Assembly (NCBI GenBank): GCA_910578755.1
Contig: CAJTSZ010000033.1
Coordinates: 1-18,703, forward strand
Reading direction: 5' to 3'
DNA length: 18,703 nt
DNA from: an uncultured Oscillospiraceae bacterium
Lineage (GTDB): Bacteria; Bacillota; Clostridia; Oscillospirales; Ruminococcaceae
Numbering within the stretch: position 1 is the stretch's first letter; each line of letters opens with the position of its first letter. The position numbers were made by a program, and so were the translations under genes. Shown here piece by piece: positions 5,515 through 14,439 of this stretch. The notes beneath the pieces were generated by a model. The model saw nothing but the letters and a program-made list of their open reading frames with translations, was not told the DNA's origin and did not search any database.

Positions 5515-6464
5515 CGCAGTTCCCACTCTTTAATCAGCTTTGCTTCCTCGTACAGGGTACAGTAGCTTTGGTGCCTTTGGGAGGAAATTTCCCCCGCCTG
5601 CACCGCCTGTAAAACCCGGCAGCCCCGTTCCTTTGTGTGGGAGCAGCCGGTAAACTGGCACTGGCCTATGTAGGGTTCAAATTCACGGAAGCAATACTGC
5701 AAATCGTCCTTTCGTATTATTTGGAATTTTTCCATATCCACGGCGGAAAAACCGGGGGTATCCGCCACCTGGCCGCCATTGGGGAGGGTGTATATTTCTA
5801 CATGGCGGGTGGTATGCCGCCCCCTGCCCAGCTTTTGGCTGATGTTCCCTGTGTTAATGGCAAAGCGGGCGTCAATGGCGTTGAGCAGGCTGGATTTTCC
5901 CGCGCCGGAGTTGCCGCAGAAGGCGCTGAGCTTTCCTGCCAAAAGGCGCTCTACCCCCTCCACGCCCTGGCCCGTAAGGCTGCATACGGTAACCACTGGG
6001 AAACCGGCCTTGCGGTAAAGGGAGGCAAATTCCTCTGCCTCCGCCGGCTTTAAATCTGCCTTAGTAACCACAATAACCGGCTGTATCCTCTGGCATTCCG
6101 CTATGGCGATGAGCTTATCCAGCACAAGGGCGTTGGGAACCGGCTGGGCAATGGAAACCACTAAAATAAGCTGGTCCAGGTTGGCTAAAGGCGGGCGCAC
6201 CAGGCTGTTGCTGCGGGGGAGCAGCTCCACCACATAGCCTTTGCCCTCCTGAGTAAGTTCCGCTATGGCCATATCGCCTACACAGGGCTTAATATTTTGG
6301 TTGCGGAAGCTGCCTCTGGCGCGGCATTCCACCATGCCGCCGGGAGCCTGCACATAATAAAACCCGCCTAAGGACTTGATAATGCGCCCTGTTACGGTTT
6401 CCTTTTCCATTGCTTCCTCTTGTTGTTCCTTCTGCCGGTATGCGGCCTTTTCCCTTTTTCCCAT
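5511..6464 (-). CDS. rsgA: Ribosome small subunit-dependent GTPase RsgA
   Basis: RsgA is a late 30S assembly GTPase with a circularly permuted G domain. In 317 residues it shows the OB domain (about 22-85), then G4 TKAD (134-137), G1 GNSGAGKSS (184-192) and G3 DTPG (235-238). The zinc knuckle C269-x4-C274-x-H276-x5-C282 and a C-terminal helix follow. The order G4-G1-G3 is diagnostic. The ATG at 6464 has an AGAGAGGA site. A second ATG at 6410 (residue 19, MEKETVTG) also has a GAGG site and would remove a charged extension, so the start is uncertain. It follows the PASTA kinase gene, as in most Firmicutes, and couples to thiN. Confidence 0.95.
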   Translation of the reverse strand: MGKREKAAYRQKEQQEEAMEKETVTGRIIKSLGGFYYVQAPGGMVECRARGSFRNQNIKPCVGDMAIAELTQEGKGYVVELLPRSNSLVRPPLANLDQLILVVSIAQPVPNALVLDKLIAIAECQRIQPVIVVTKADLKPAEAEEFASLYRKAGFPVVTVCSLTGQGVEGVERLLAGKLSAFCGNSGAGKSSLLNAIDARFAINTGNISQKLGRGRHTTRHVEIYTLPNGGQVADTPGFSAVDMEKFQIIRKDDLQYCFREFEPYIGQCQFTGCSHTKERGCRVLQAVQAGEISSQRHQSYCTLYEEAKLIKEWELR

Positions 6465-6489
6465 AGTTCCTCTCTTTTTATGAATTGGT

Positions 6490-6510
6490 AGGGGCGGCTG
6501 CGCCGCCCCT
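6490..6510. repeat. GC-rich intergenic palindrome
   Basis: AGGGGCGGC (6490-6498) and GCCGCCCCT (6502-6510) form a perfect 9-bp hairpin in the 61-bp gap between the kinase and rsgA. No T tract follows. Related GGGGC palindromes lie in three other gaps (10557-10573, 11916-11937, 12682-12700). Confidence 0.6.
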
Positions 6511-6525
6511 GCTTATGCCTGTCTT

Positions 6526-8637
6526 TTAATCATCCGGGTTGGCAGTTACGCCTTCTCCGGTGGTTTCAGTGGTTTCGGTAGTTTCAGTGGTTTTTTCCGG
6601 CTCCTTTGGTTTGGAAAGGTCCTCGCCGGAAACGGTTTTTTCCGGGATACCCGGGCTGCTTGGGGTAAAGGAATCCGGATCCTTCGTAATATCCGTTACT
6701 TCATCGGTAATAAAGTCTACTTTATATACCTTATATACTTCCTTATCCATGGTAATGGTCAGCTTCGCCTGGCCCCTGCCGGATACCTTTACCGTCCAGC
6801 TTGGGGTTTTTTCCGGGTTCACCCGTTTGGTGCTTTGGGGCGTGGTTTCGTCGTTAATATAGGCCTCCATTTTTACCATGCCGCCGTCGCTTTCCGGCAG
6901 GGGGATTTTAATGCGCATGGTTTGGTCCTCGTTAAGGCCTTCGATAACCTTAACATCTACGGAAGAACCGGCGGGCACCAGGGAGCCCTCTTTTGGGCTT
7001 TGCTCCACAACGGTGCCGGGGGCCTTGCCTTCATGCTCCTCGTCGTCCTTGGGGACTTCCTTTACATTGGCAATACGCAGGCGGTAGTTTTGTACCATCA
7101 GCTTTGCTTCGGACAAAGTAAGGCCCTCCAAGTTGGGCACAGAAATTTCCTGGCTTTGGGGCCCGCGGCTGACATAGACAAACAGCACCTCGTCGGTGGT
7201 AAATTCCTCGTTGGCGGCGGGTTCTGTACGCACCACGTTGCCGGAAGGGATGTCGTTGCTAAAGGCCATCATTTCTTCATACTTAATGTTTTCTTTGTTC
7301 AGCTCCCGGAACACCTCGGTGGAATCCCGGTTGGTATAGTCCTTAAGCACCACGGTATTTTTGCCCAGGCTCACCTTGACTTTCACGGTGGTGCCCTCTT
7401 TAATCACCGTAGTTGCCCCGGGGCTTTGGTAATAAATTTCCCCTTCCTCGTACTCGGTGTTGTAGCCGGTTTCTTCCACTTCTATTTTAATGCTGCTGTA
7501 GGTTTTACTGTTTTTAATGCTGTCATAGTCCAAGCCCAGCAAATCCGGCACTGTTACGTCCGGCTTTACCTCAAAGGGCTTGTTTTTTACAAACAGCATG
7601 GCAATAAAAATACCGGATACCAATAAAAAGGCGAAGGAAATACCAGCCAGCACGGGAACAACCGGCAGGGGACGCCTTACATATTCTTCTTGTTCATTAA
7701 CAGGCTGTTTTTTCATATTTTCCTCTTGCAGTTCTTTTTTGGTGAAAGGGGTTTCCCCCTTTGCCATAACGGGCTGGGCATCCAAATAGCGGTAGGCAAA
7801 GGAAATGGAAGGGTCCCTTTTAAAAGCCTCAATATCCCGCAGCATTTCCGCCGCGGAATGGTAGCGCTTGTTGGCGTCCTTCTGCATTGCTTTTAGGACG
7901 ATTTCCTCCAAACCCTTGGGAATATCCGGGTTCAGGGCGCTGGGCAGGTTGGGCTGGGCCTGGATTTGCTTAATTGCCACAGAGACCGGGGAATCTGCCT
8001 CAAAGGGCAGCTTGCCTGTAAGCATTTCAAACAGCAGCACGCCGGTGGAATAGATATCGGTGCGGGCGTCGGTTTCGGCCCCGCTGGCCTGCTCCGGGCT
8101 GATGTAATGGACGGAACCAATGGCTTTATCCGTTATAGTTCTATCGCTGCTGCGGGAAAAGCGGGCGATGCCGAAGTCAGCAATTTTAATGGTACCGTCG
8201 GAGAGGAGCATAATGTTTTGGGGCTTAATGTCCCGGTGGACAATGCCCCTGTCGTGGGCGTGCTGCAAACCGCGGAGCACCTGCACTGTAAAGTGCAGCG
8301 CCTCCTTCCAGCGGATAACCTTTTCCTGCTCAATATATTCCTTTAAGGAGATACCGTCAATATACTCCATAACAATGGACTGGATGCGGTTGCCGAAGCT
8401 AACGTCGTACACCTTTATAATATTGGGGTGGGAAAGCAGGGAAATTGCCCGGGATTCATTGCGGAAGCGGCGGAGGAACTCCTCGTTATTCATAAATTCT
8501 TCCCGCAGTATTTTCACGGCTACCGTTCTTTTTTCGGCTACGTCAAAGGCTTTGTACACATTGGCCATGCCGCCCACTCCAATGAGCTCCCGCAGCTCAT
8601 AGCGTCCGTCCAGTTTTTTGCCGATGTATTTATCCAT
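6526..8637 (-). CDS. prkC: Ser/Thr protein kinase with PASTA repeats (PrkC/PknB type)
   Basis: This membrane kinase senses muropeptides or lipid II outside the cell and phosphorylates cytoplasmic targets. In Bacillus it triggers spore germination. The 703-residue protein has a complete kinase domain (about 10-275): glycine loop GVGGMA (20-25), Lys42, HRDIKPQN (134-141), DFG (154-156) and SPEQ (180-183). One membrane helix follows (about 326-350), then three PASTA-like repeats (about 360-424, 427-492, 497-566). A beta-rich extension (about 570-640) and a disordered Thr/Glu tail with TET repeats come last. AGGAGGC lies 7 nt before the ATG at 8637. Its partner phosphatase gene is 74 bp upstream. 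The leader holds a 16-bp dyad motif (8668-8683). Confidence 0.96.
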   Translation of the reverse strand: MDKYIGKKLDGRYELRELIGVGGMANVYKAFDVAEKRTVAVKILREEFMNNEEFLRRFRNESRAISLLSHPNIIKVYDVSFGNRIQSIVMEYIDGISLKEYIEQEKVIRWKEALHFTVQVLRGLQHAHDRGIVHRDIKPQNIMLLSDGTIKIADFGIARFSRSSDRTITDKAIGSVHYISPEQASGAETDARTDIYSTGVLLFEMLTGKLPFEADSPVSVAIKQIQAQPNLPSALNPDIPKGLEEIVLKAMQKDANKRYHSAAEMLRDIEAFKRDPSISFAYRYLDAQPVMAKGETPFTKKELQEENMKKQPVNEQEEYVRRPLPVVPVLAGISFAFLLVSGIFIAMLFVKNKPFEVKPDVTVPDLLGLDYDSIKNSKTYSSIKIEVEETGYNTEYEEGEIYYQSPGATTVIKEGTTVKVKVSLGKNTVVLKDYTNRDSTEVFRELNKENIKYEEMMAFSNDIPSGNVVRTEPAANEEFTTDEVLFVYVSRGPQSQEISVPNLEGLTLSEAKLMVQNYRLRIANVKEVPKDDEEHEGKAPGTVVEQSPKEGSLVPAGSSVDVKVIEGLNEDQTMRIKIPLPESDGGMVKMEAYINDETTPQSTKRVNPEKTPSWTVKVSGRGQAKLTITMDKEVYKVYKVDFITDEVTDITKDPDSFTPSSPGIPEKTVSGEDLSKPKEPEKTTETTETTETTGEGVTANPDD

Positions 8638-8667
8638 GGAATGCCTCCTGTAATAAATGGCCTTACG

Positions 8668-8689
8668 ATTGGTTTACAAGGGTAAACGT
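8668..8689 (-). promoter_or_regulatory. Operator-like dyad before the kinase gene
   Basis: On the minus strand GTTTAC-CCTT-GTAAAC forms a perfect 6-bp dyad overlapping the 16-bp string shared with 850-865. TTGTAA followed after 18 bp by TATTAC could also be a weak internal promoter. Function is unknown. Confidence 0.35.
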
Positions 8690-8711
8690 TTTTTTTGGCA
8701 GGGCCCCTGCC

Positions 8712-9446
8712 TTAGCTTTGGTAGGCCAGCACGGCCGTTACATTGTCCGAACCGCCCATTTGGTTGGCATGGGCAACAAAGCACTGGGCGGCGCCCTCCT
8801 TGGCGGCCCGCTTCATCAGTTCCCAAAGCTTTTGTTCCGAAGCATAGTTGGAAAGGCCGTCGCTGCACAAAAGCACCTGGTGCTCCCGGCCAACGCGGAA
8901 CATTTGGTAGTCAATATCCAGGGTATCCCCAATGCCCACTGCCCTGGTAATTAAGTGGCGGCGGGGATGGGTTTTAGCCTCCTGGGGGGTAATTTCCCCC
9001 CGGTCCACCATAGCCTGGACCATGGTATGGTCCTTTGTTACCTGCACTGCGCCGTGTTTATCGCCAATGTAAATACGGCTGTCGCCAATATTAACAATGT
9101 GCATTTCCTCCCCCATAATAACCGCGGCGGAAAGGGTGGTGCCCATGCCGCTGTACTCCTTATTTTCCTTTGCTAAGGAGTACACCTTGGCGTTGGCCGC
9201 GCTGATAGCGGAAAACATAACCGCCTTTACCGCGCCTTCGCTCATATTTTCCATAAGGTCCCTGTCAAAAAAGCGGGTAAGCAGCTGGCAGGCGGTTTGG
9301 CTGGCAATATCGCCTGCCCTTTCGCCCCCCATTCCGTCACAAACAACGGCATAGCCGCAGCCGCTGCCTAAAAGCCGGAAGGTATATGCGTCCTGGTTAT
9401 TTTCCCGCACTTTGCCCGGGTGAGTTGCCCCGATGATTTTTAACAC
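8712..9446 (-). CDS. prpC: PP2C-type Ser/Thr phosphatase (Stp/PrpC)
   Basis: This enzyme dephosphorylates proteins modified by the neighbouring PASTA kinase and the kinase itself. The 244-residue length is normal. The metal-binding motifs are intact: NNQDAY (16-21), VCDGMGG (35-41, Asp37), GDSR (121-124), SDGLS (195-199, Asp196) and GGSDNVTAVL (231-240, Asp234). The start is GTG at 9446, preceded by a strong GGAGGAGG site 7 nt away. It overlaps the rlmN stop by 7 nt, which indicates translational coupling. It is soluble, with no membrane segment. Confidence 0.95.
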   Translation of the reverse strand: MLKIIGATHPGKVRENNQDAYTFRLLGSGCGYAVVCDGMGGERAGDIASQTACQLLTRFFDRDLMENMSEGAVKAVMFSAISAANAKVYSLAKENKEYSGMGTTLSAAVIMGEEMHIVNIGDSRIYIGDKHGAVQVTKDHTMVQAMVDRGEITPQEAKTHPRRHLITRAVGIGDTLDIDYQMFRVGREHQVLLCSDGLSNYASEQKLWELMKRAAKEGAAQCFVAHANQMGGSDNVTAVLAYQS

Positions 9447-10489
9447 CGTCTTTCCTCCTCCTGCGCTTGTTCCCGCCGCAGCTGTCCGCAGGCGGCGTTA
9501 ATATCCGCCCCAAGTTCCCGGCGGATGGTGGCGTTTACCCCCAGCTTTTCCAGCTGTGCTTGGAACGCCTCTATTTTTTTCCTTGGCCCCCGGGTAAAGC
9601 CCCGTTCCTTTACCGGGTTTACCGGAATCAGGTTTACATGGGCGGGCATACCCCGCAGGCGCTGGGCCAGCTCCCTGGCGTGGCAAGGTTCGTCGTTTAC
9701 GCCTTCAATTAAAGCGTATTCAAAGGAAATGCGCCGCCCTGTTTTTGCAAAGTAGGCGCGGCAGGCCTCCACCAGCTCCTCCACATTCCAGCGCTGGTTT
9801 ACAGGCATGGTTTGGCTGCGAATTTCGTTATTGGGCGCGTGGAGGGAAATGGAAAGGGTGAGGCCCAAATCCTCCTGGGCAAGCTGGTAAATTTTATCTA
9901 CCACGCCGCAGGTGGAAAGGGATAAATGCCGCAGGCTAAGCTGGTAACCCCCTGGCATGGAAAGCAGCTTTAAAAACCGCAGGACATTGTCGTAATTGTC
10001 CAAAGGCTCCCCAATACCCATAAGCACCACATTGCTTACCCTTTGGCCGCTGTCCCTGGTGGCGGCATAAATTTCCTCCAGCATTTCCGAGGCGGTAAGG
10101 CTGCGCACCAGGCCCCCCAAGGTGGAGGCACAGAATTTACACCCCATACGGCACCCCACCTGGGTGGAAATACACAGGCTGTTGCCGTATTTATACTTCA
10201 TTAAAACAGCTTCCACACAGTTGCCGTCGTTAAAACGGAACAAATACTTTACGGTGCCGTCCAACTGGGATTGCAGCCTGCGGGCAATTTGAGCCGCGGC
10301 TATGTAATACTGCTGTTTTAGGCTTTGCCGCAGTGCAGCGGGAAGGTTTGTCATATCCTCAAAGGAAGTGACCTGCTTTTCGTGCAGCCAGCTGAAAATT
10401 TGCTTCGCCCGGAATTTTGGCTGGTTTAAAGCGGCAAGCTGTTCTTCCAGTTCCTCTAAAAATAAGGATTTAATATCTTGTTTTTCCAC
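9440..10489 (-). CDS. rlmN: 23S rRNA m2A2503 / tRNA m2A37 methyltransferase RlmN
   Basis: RlmN is a radical SAM enzyme that methylates C2 of A2503 in 23S rRNA. Counting from GTG 10489 it has 349 residues, with the cluster motif C113-x3-C117-x2-C120 and GIGEPLDNYDNV after it. The C-terminal cysteine that carries the methyl group lies in AACGQL (Cys334). Another in-frame start, TTG at 10501, sits directly against the AAGGA site and is unlikely. GTG 10489 gives the usual family N-terminus (VEKQDIKSL) and has GGGTGAG 5 nt before it. It lies 104 bp after rsmB and overlaps the phosphatase gene. Confidence 0.93.
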   Translation of the reverse strand: MEKQDIKSLFLEELEEQLAALNQPKFRAKQIFSWLHEKQVTSFEDMTNLPAALRQSLKQQYYIAAAQIARRLQSQLDGTVKYLFRFNDGNCVEAVLMKYKYGNSLCISTQVGCRMGCKFCASTLGGLVRSLTASEMLEEIYAATRDSGQRVSNVVLMGIGEPLDNYDNVLRFLKLLSMPGGYQLSLRHLSLSTCGVVDKIYQLAQEDLGLTLSISLHAPNNEIRSQTMPVNQRWNVEELVEACRAYFAKTGRRISFEYALIEGVNDEPCHARELAQRLRGMPAHVNLIPVNPVKERGFTRGPRKKIEAFQAQLEKLGVNATIRRELGADINAACGQLRREQAQEEERRC

Positions 10490-10556
10490 AAACTCACCCA
10501 ATCCTTTTTATGGTGGCCCGTCCCAAGCTGCGGGTAACGGTTGCGCAAAACGCCTG

Positions 10557-10573
10557 CAAGGGGCTACCCCTTG
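10557..10573. repeat. Short GC-rich palindrome
   Basis: CAAGGGG and CCCCTTG pair perfectly around three bases in the rsmB-rlmN gap. No T tract follows. It is of the same general type as the palindrome at 6490-6510. Confidence 0.5.
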
Positions 10574-10592
10574 GCCTGCTCCAAACCGGTTT

Positions 10593-11900
10593 TTAGAGCC
10601 TTTTGATTGTTGCAATAAAAAAGCCGTCTGTTTTCCTTTGGTTGGGAAACAAGGTAGTGTGCCAGCCGCCGTTGTGCTGGGGCAAGGCTTCGGGAACAAA
10701 ATTTTTATTTTCCTGCAAAAACTGCTCCACCACCTGCTGGTTTTCCTCCGGCAGGACCGTACAGGTGGAGTACACCAGCCTGCCCCCCGGCTTTAGGTAT
10801 TTGGCGCTGGTTTGCAAAATTTCCAGCTGAACTTTGGGCAGGCCCGCCAGTTCTTCCGGTTTTTTATACTTAATTTCCGGCTTACGGCTAATAATTCCAA
10901 GGCCCGAACAAGGCACATCGCACAAAATGCGGTCCGCCTTTGGCAGGTTTTGGTTATACTGCCCCCCGTCGTTTTTTAGGGGTTCTATGATTGTAAGCCC
11001 CAGGCGCTGGGCGCCCTGGGCAATTTTTTTCACTTTTTCGTCGTAAATATCACAGGCAATTAATCTGCCGCGCCCTGCCATAGCCTGGGCTATGGTAAAT
11101 GCCTTGGAGCCCGGCGCGCTGCACACATCCAGCACGGTTTCACCCGGCTGGGCGCCCACCATTTGGGCACATATTTGTGAAGATTTATCCTGAATATACA
11201 GCAGCCCCTGCTGGAAGGCAGGCAAGGCTTCAATGGAAGAAAGGGAGGAGAGGACAAGGCAGTTTTCCAAATCCCCATCCTTTTGGGCTGAAATACCCTG
11301 TAACCATAGCTGCTCCAGCAATTGGTCGGCTGTTATTTTAGTTGTGTTCACCCGGGCGTACAGCTCCGGGCGGCCTAAGGAGCGTTCCAGCAGGGAAAGC
11401 ACATCTGCCTTTGGATAAGTGGCAAGGAGCTTTTGAATGATCCATTCCGGGCAGGAATAGGCTACCGAAAGCTGTCGGGGCTCTCCCCCCTGCACCGGCG
11501 GTATTACTTTGCCGTCCCGCAAAAAGGAACGCAGCACCCCGTTAACAAAGCCAGCGGCGCTGGAAACCCGCAGGATCCTGGCCAGCTTTACCCCCTCGTT
11601 TACGGCGGCGCTTTCCGGCACGGAATTTAAGTACAGCAGCTGGTAAAGGCTAAGGCGCAGAATTTCCCGCACCGCGGGGCTGAGCTTTTTTATTGGCTGC
11701 TTGGAATACTTTTGCAGCACATGGTCCAGGGTAAGCTGGCGTTCCAGGGCGCCGTAAAACAAAACCCCGGCGAAGGCGCTGTCCTTACCGGAAAGGCCGC
11801 TGCTTTTTATTATGTTGTTAAACACCACATTGGAGTAGCCCCCTTCCTCGTTTACAAGAATAAGGGCCTCCACAGCGGCCTGGCGCGGGCTTTTTTTCAT
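10593..11900 (-). CDS. rsmB: 16S rRNA m5C967 methyltransferase RsmB
   Basis: RsmB methylates C5 of C967 in 16S rRNA. The 435-residue protein has the NusB-like RNA-binding domain (about 1-130) followed by the methyltransferase domain. The SAM loop is DVCSAPGSK (258-266, one change from the usual APGGK). The two cysteines of the m5C mechanism are present: PC at 330-331 and the nucleophile Cys380 in STCT. DGFFIA near the end is also typical. AAGGGAG lies 6 nt before the ATG at 11900. It follows the zinc peptidase gene by 61 bp. Confidence 0.95.
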   Translation of the reverse strand: MKKSPRQAAVEALILVNEEGGYSNVVFNNIIKSSGLSGKDSAFAGVLFYGALERQLTLDHVLQKYSKQPIKKLSPAVREILRLSLYQLLYLNSVPESAAVNEGVKLARILRVSSAAGFVNGVLRSFLRDGKVIPPVQGGEPRQLSVAYSCPEWIIQKLLATYPKADVLSLLERSLGRPELYARVNTTKITADQLLEQLWLQGISAQKDGDLENCLVLSSLSSIEALPAFQQGLLYIQDKSSQICAQMVGAQPGETVLDVCSAPGSKAFTIAQAMAGRGRLIACDIYDEKVKKIAQGAQRLGLTIIEPLKNDGGQYNQNLPKADRILCDVPCSGLGIISRKPEIKYKKPEELAGLPKVQLEILQTSAKYLKPGGRLVYSTCTVLPEENQQVVEQFLQENKNFVPEALPQHNGGWHTTLFPNQRKTDGFFIATIKRL

Positions 11901-11961
11901 GGTTTGCTCCCTTTTGCCCCTCTCCCCTGCAAGGGGCGGGCCGTTTATTATTTACAGCAGG

Positions 11962-12660
11962 TTAATCGTCCCTGCGGCGGTTGCCGTAAAGCAGAATAAG
12001 GCGCAGCAGCTGGGCAACGGCGGTAATCAGGGCGGCAACATAGGTCATTGCCGCTGCGGAAAGCACCTTGCGGGCCTGTTTTACCTCGGCGCCTTCCAAA
12101 ATGGCGTCCGCCTCCAGGGTGTGGAGGGCGCGGCTGCTGGCGTTAAATTCTACCGGCAGGGTAACCAGCTGGAACAGGGCCACAGTGGCAAACAGCCAAA
12201 TGCCAATTTCCACAACCGGCTGCCACTGGAATACAAAGCCCAGCAAAATAAGGGGGACGGAAAGCTTGGAACCCAAATTTGTAACCGGGATAATGGCGGA
12301 ACGCAGTTTAATTGGGAAGTAGCCCACTGCGTGCTGTATGGCGTGGCCTGTTTCGTGGGCGGCCACCCCAATGGAGGCCACAGAGGTACTGTTATATACG
12401 CTGTCGGAAAGGCGCACCACATTGGCGCGAGGGTCAAAATGGTCCGTTAAGCTGCCTGCTATCCGTTCAATACGCACATGGTTCAGGCCGTTATCGTCCA
12501 AGATCCGGCGGCAAACCTGAGCCGCCGTAAGGCCGCGGGTACTCATTACCCGGCTGTACTTGTTAAAAGTGGTGGAAACCATGGTTTGGGCCCAAAGGGC
12601 TATGAGCATGGAGGGGATGATAAGCACCCAATAGTAAGGGTCAAAGTACATTCCAAACAT
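11962..12660 (-). CDS. Membrane zinc metallopeptidase (YugP family)
   Basis: The 232-residue protein has an N-terminal membrane helix (about 8-27), a soluble segment with the zinc motif HETGH at 102-106, and hydrophobic segments at about 120-140, 147-168 and 203-225. The motif context GVAAHETGHAIQHA matches the YugP-like family (Zn_peptidase_2). Substrate and role are not established. A gene of this family between fmt and rsmB is common in Clostridia, which suggests a link to protein quality control or simply a conserved order. AAAGGAA precedes the ATG at 12660. A perfect TATAAT (12733-12728) lies upstream, but I see no good -35 box. Confidence 0.9.
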   Translation of the reverse strand: MFGMYFDPYYWVLIIPSMLIALWAQTMVSTTFNKYSRVMSTRGLTAAQVCRRILDDNGLNHVRIERIAGSLTDHFDPRANVVRLSDSVYNSTSVASIGVAAHETGHAIQHAVGYFPIKLRSAIIPVTNLGSKLSVPLILLGFVFQWQPVVEIGIWLFATVALFQLVTLPVEFNASSRALHTLEADAILEGAEVKQARKVLSAAAMTYVAALITAVAQLLRLILLYGNRRRDD

Positions 12661-12700
12661 AAAACAGTTCCTTTCTTCTGTAGGGGCAGGGCAGCCCCCT

Positions 12701-12731
12701 TAATAAAATTAGCTAATAGTTAATTTTATTA
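12701..12731. repeat. AT-rich 11-bp inverted repeat before the peptidase gene
   Basis: TAATAAAATTA (12701-12711) and TAATTTTATTA (12721-12731) are perfectly complementary around nine bases. They sit next to a TATAAT on the minus strand and a GGGGC palindrome (12682-12700). It may be an operator or an attenuator hairpin, or chance in AT-rich DNA. Confidence 0.45.
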
Positions 12732-12797
12732 TAGGAAACAAATTTGAATGAATAATGAATAGTTCGCTAATTTTAAGGGTAATTTTTACAAAACCCC

Positions 12798-13721
12798 TTA
12801 TTCCCCCAGCTGTTTGCCCCGGGGCAGCTTTTTGCCCCGGAGAAAATCCCCGGCGGGCATCCGCTTGGAGCCTGCTGCCTGCACCTCTAAAAATTCCAAG
12901 GCCCCCTGGCCGCAGGCCACAATAAACCGCTTTTCGTCCAGCAGCTGGCCAGGCTGGCCGCTGTATTGGGGGGCCAATACTGCCCGATGTACCTTTAGGA
13001 GTGTACCGTCAATAGCAGTATAAGCCACCGGCCATGGGGAAAGGCCCCGAATTAAGTTGTGAAGCTCCTGGGCCGGCTTGGTAAAATCCAACCGGGCCAT
13101 TTCCTTATTCAGCATAGGCGCATAGCTGGAAAGGGCCTCGTCCTGGGGGATGGCCTCCAGCTTGCCCTGCTCCAGGGCCGCTATGGTGTTGCAAAGGCAG
13201 TTGGCCCCAATTACTGCAAGGCGGTCGTGAAGCTGGCCGTAGGTTTCGTTTTCCCCAATGGGGGTTTCCTCCTTTAGCAGCATATCCCCTGTATCCAGCC
13301 CTTCGGCCATGTACATGGTGGTAACGCCGGTAACTGCTTCCCCGTTAATCACGCTCCACTGTATGGGCCCTGCCCCCCGGTATTTGGGCAGCAGTGAGCC
13401 GTGGACGTTAATGCAGCCCTTGGGGGGCAGCTGCAAAATTTCTTTGGGCAGAATTCTGCCGTAGGCCACCACCACAATCAGCTCCGGGGCTAAGGCGCGC
13501 AGGAGCTTTAGCGCCTCGCCGTCCCGCATTTTTTCCGGCTGATAAACGGGAATACCGTATTCCTGCGCCTTTTCCTTTACCGGCGGCGCCATTAGCTTAT
13601 AACCCCGGCCCTTTGGTTTATCGGGCTGGGTAAAAACGCCTGCTACCTGGTGCCCGTCCTGAACCAGCTGCTCCAAGGAGGGCACTGCAAATTCCGGCGT
13701 ACCCATAAATACAATTTTCAT
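12798..13721 (-). CDS. fmt: Methionyl-tRNA formyltransferase
   Basis: Fmt formylates initiator Met-tRNA using 10-formyltetrahydrofolate. The 307-residue protein has the formyltransferase domain with MGTPEFAVPSLE at the start and the catalytic INVHGSLLPKYRGA (Asn105, His107), then Asp143 in GLDTGD. A C-terminal OB-like tRNA-binding domain follows (about 205-300, with LSPWPVAYT). The ribosome site before ATG 13721 is weak (GGGGGTAA). It lies 60 bp after def; the two act at the two ends of the formyl-methionine cycle. Confidence 0.96.
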   Translation of the reverse strand: MKIVFMGTPEFAVPSLEQLVQDGHQVAGVFTQPDKPKGRGYKLMAPPVKEKAQEYGIPVYQPEKMRDGEALKLLRALAPELIVVVAYGRILPKEILQLPPKGCINVHGSLLPKYRGAGPIQWSVINGEAVTGVTTMYMAEGLDTGDMLLKEETPIGENETYGQLHDRLAVIGANCLCNTIAALEQGKLEAIPQDEALSSYAPMLNKEMARLDFTKPAQELHNLIRGLSPWPVAYTAIDGTLLKVHRAVLAPQYSGQPGQLLDEKRFIVACGQGALEFLEVQAAGSKRMPAGDFLRGKKLPRGKQLGE

Positions 13722-13781
13722 TTTGTTACCCCCAGTATGGCCTTTGGCCTGTTGTAAAAATGCTGCTTGCCTTTGGGCTCC

Positions 13782-14249
13782 CTACAGCTCGTCCGGGGAG
13801 AGCATGCGGTACATACGGTCCTTAAAAACAACGCCGTTTAAATGGTCGTTTTCGTGACAGATTGCCCGGGCCAAAAATTCTTCCCCTTCTGTTACAAACA
13901 CTTCCCCATGGCGGTCCTGCGCCTTTACTTTTACATAGTTTGGCCGTTTTACCATAGCATATTCCCCTGGGAAGGAAAGGCACCCCTCGGAGCCGTCCTG
14001 CTCGCCGGAGGTTTCCAAAATTTCGGGGTTAACAAATTCCATAATGCCGTCCCCTATATCAACAACAAACACCCGGCGCAAAAACCCCACCTGGGGGCCG
14101 GCTAAGCCGACGCCTTCGGCTTCGTACATAGTTTGGGCCATATCGTCCAGCAGGTCCCACAGCTTTTTATTAAAGTCCGTAACAGGGCGGCACTTTTTGT
14201 GCAATGTTTTGTCAGGGTCATTGTCTTTTACAATCATTCTTTTTGCCAT
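13782..14249 (-). CDS. def: Peptide deformylase
   Basis: Def removes the formyl group from new proteins. The 155-residue protein has all three motifs: GVGLAGPQ (46-53, usually GLAAPQ), EGCLS (88-92, metal ligand Cys90) and HENDH (132-136, two His ligands and the catalytic Glu). AAAGGAA precedes ATG 14249. The 190-bp gap to priA contains two adjacent hairpins (14360-14377 and 14378-14401), so def may have its own control. Confidence 0.96.
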   Translation of the reverse strand: MAKRMIVKDNDPDKTLHKKCRPVTDFNKKLWDLLDDMAQTMYEAEGVGLAGPQVGFLRRVFVVDIGDGIMEFVNPEILETSGEQDGSEGCLSFPGEYAMVKRPNYVKVKAQDRHGEVFVTEGEEFLARAICHENDHLNGVVFKDRMYRMLSPDEL

Positions 14250-14359
14250 AGCTCAGGTTCCTTTCTTTATCCTCTATTGCTCCCCTCCGTAAACAAAAAC
14301 AAACATCATTTTTAAAGATATGTTTCCCCTTGTACGTGAAAGGTATACTGTTTCCTTAT

Positions 14360-14401
14360 TATTGTTTCACAACAATAGTTAATGTGCAGGCGCACAGTAA
14401 C
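14360..14401. repeat. Two adjacent hairpins in the priA-def gap
   Basis: TATTGTT/AACAATA (14360-14366, 14371-14377) around TCAC, then GTTAATGTGC/GCACAGTAAC (14378-14387, 14392-14401) around AGGC with one mismatch. The string ATTGTTTCACAA recurs in a second hairpin at 18614-18640. There is no terminal T tract on the minus strand. From 14250 to 14359 I see only the def ribosome site. Confidence 0.5.
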
Positions 14402-14439
14402 TTTTCTATATGATAAAAACGGCGAAGTATGCAAATACG

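Noticed and set aside
6835..7626. Plus-strand 263-codon frame
   Set aside because: It is antisense to the PASTA part of the kinase and has no ribosome site or domain.
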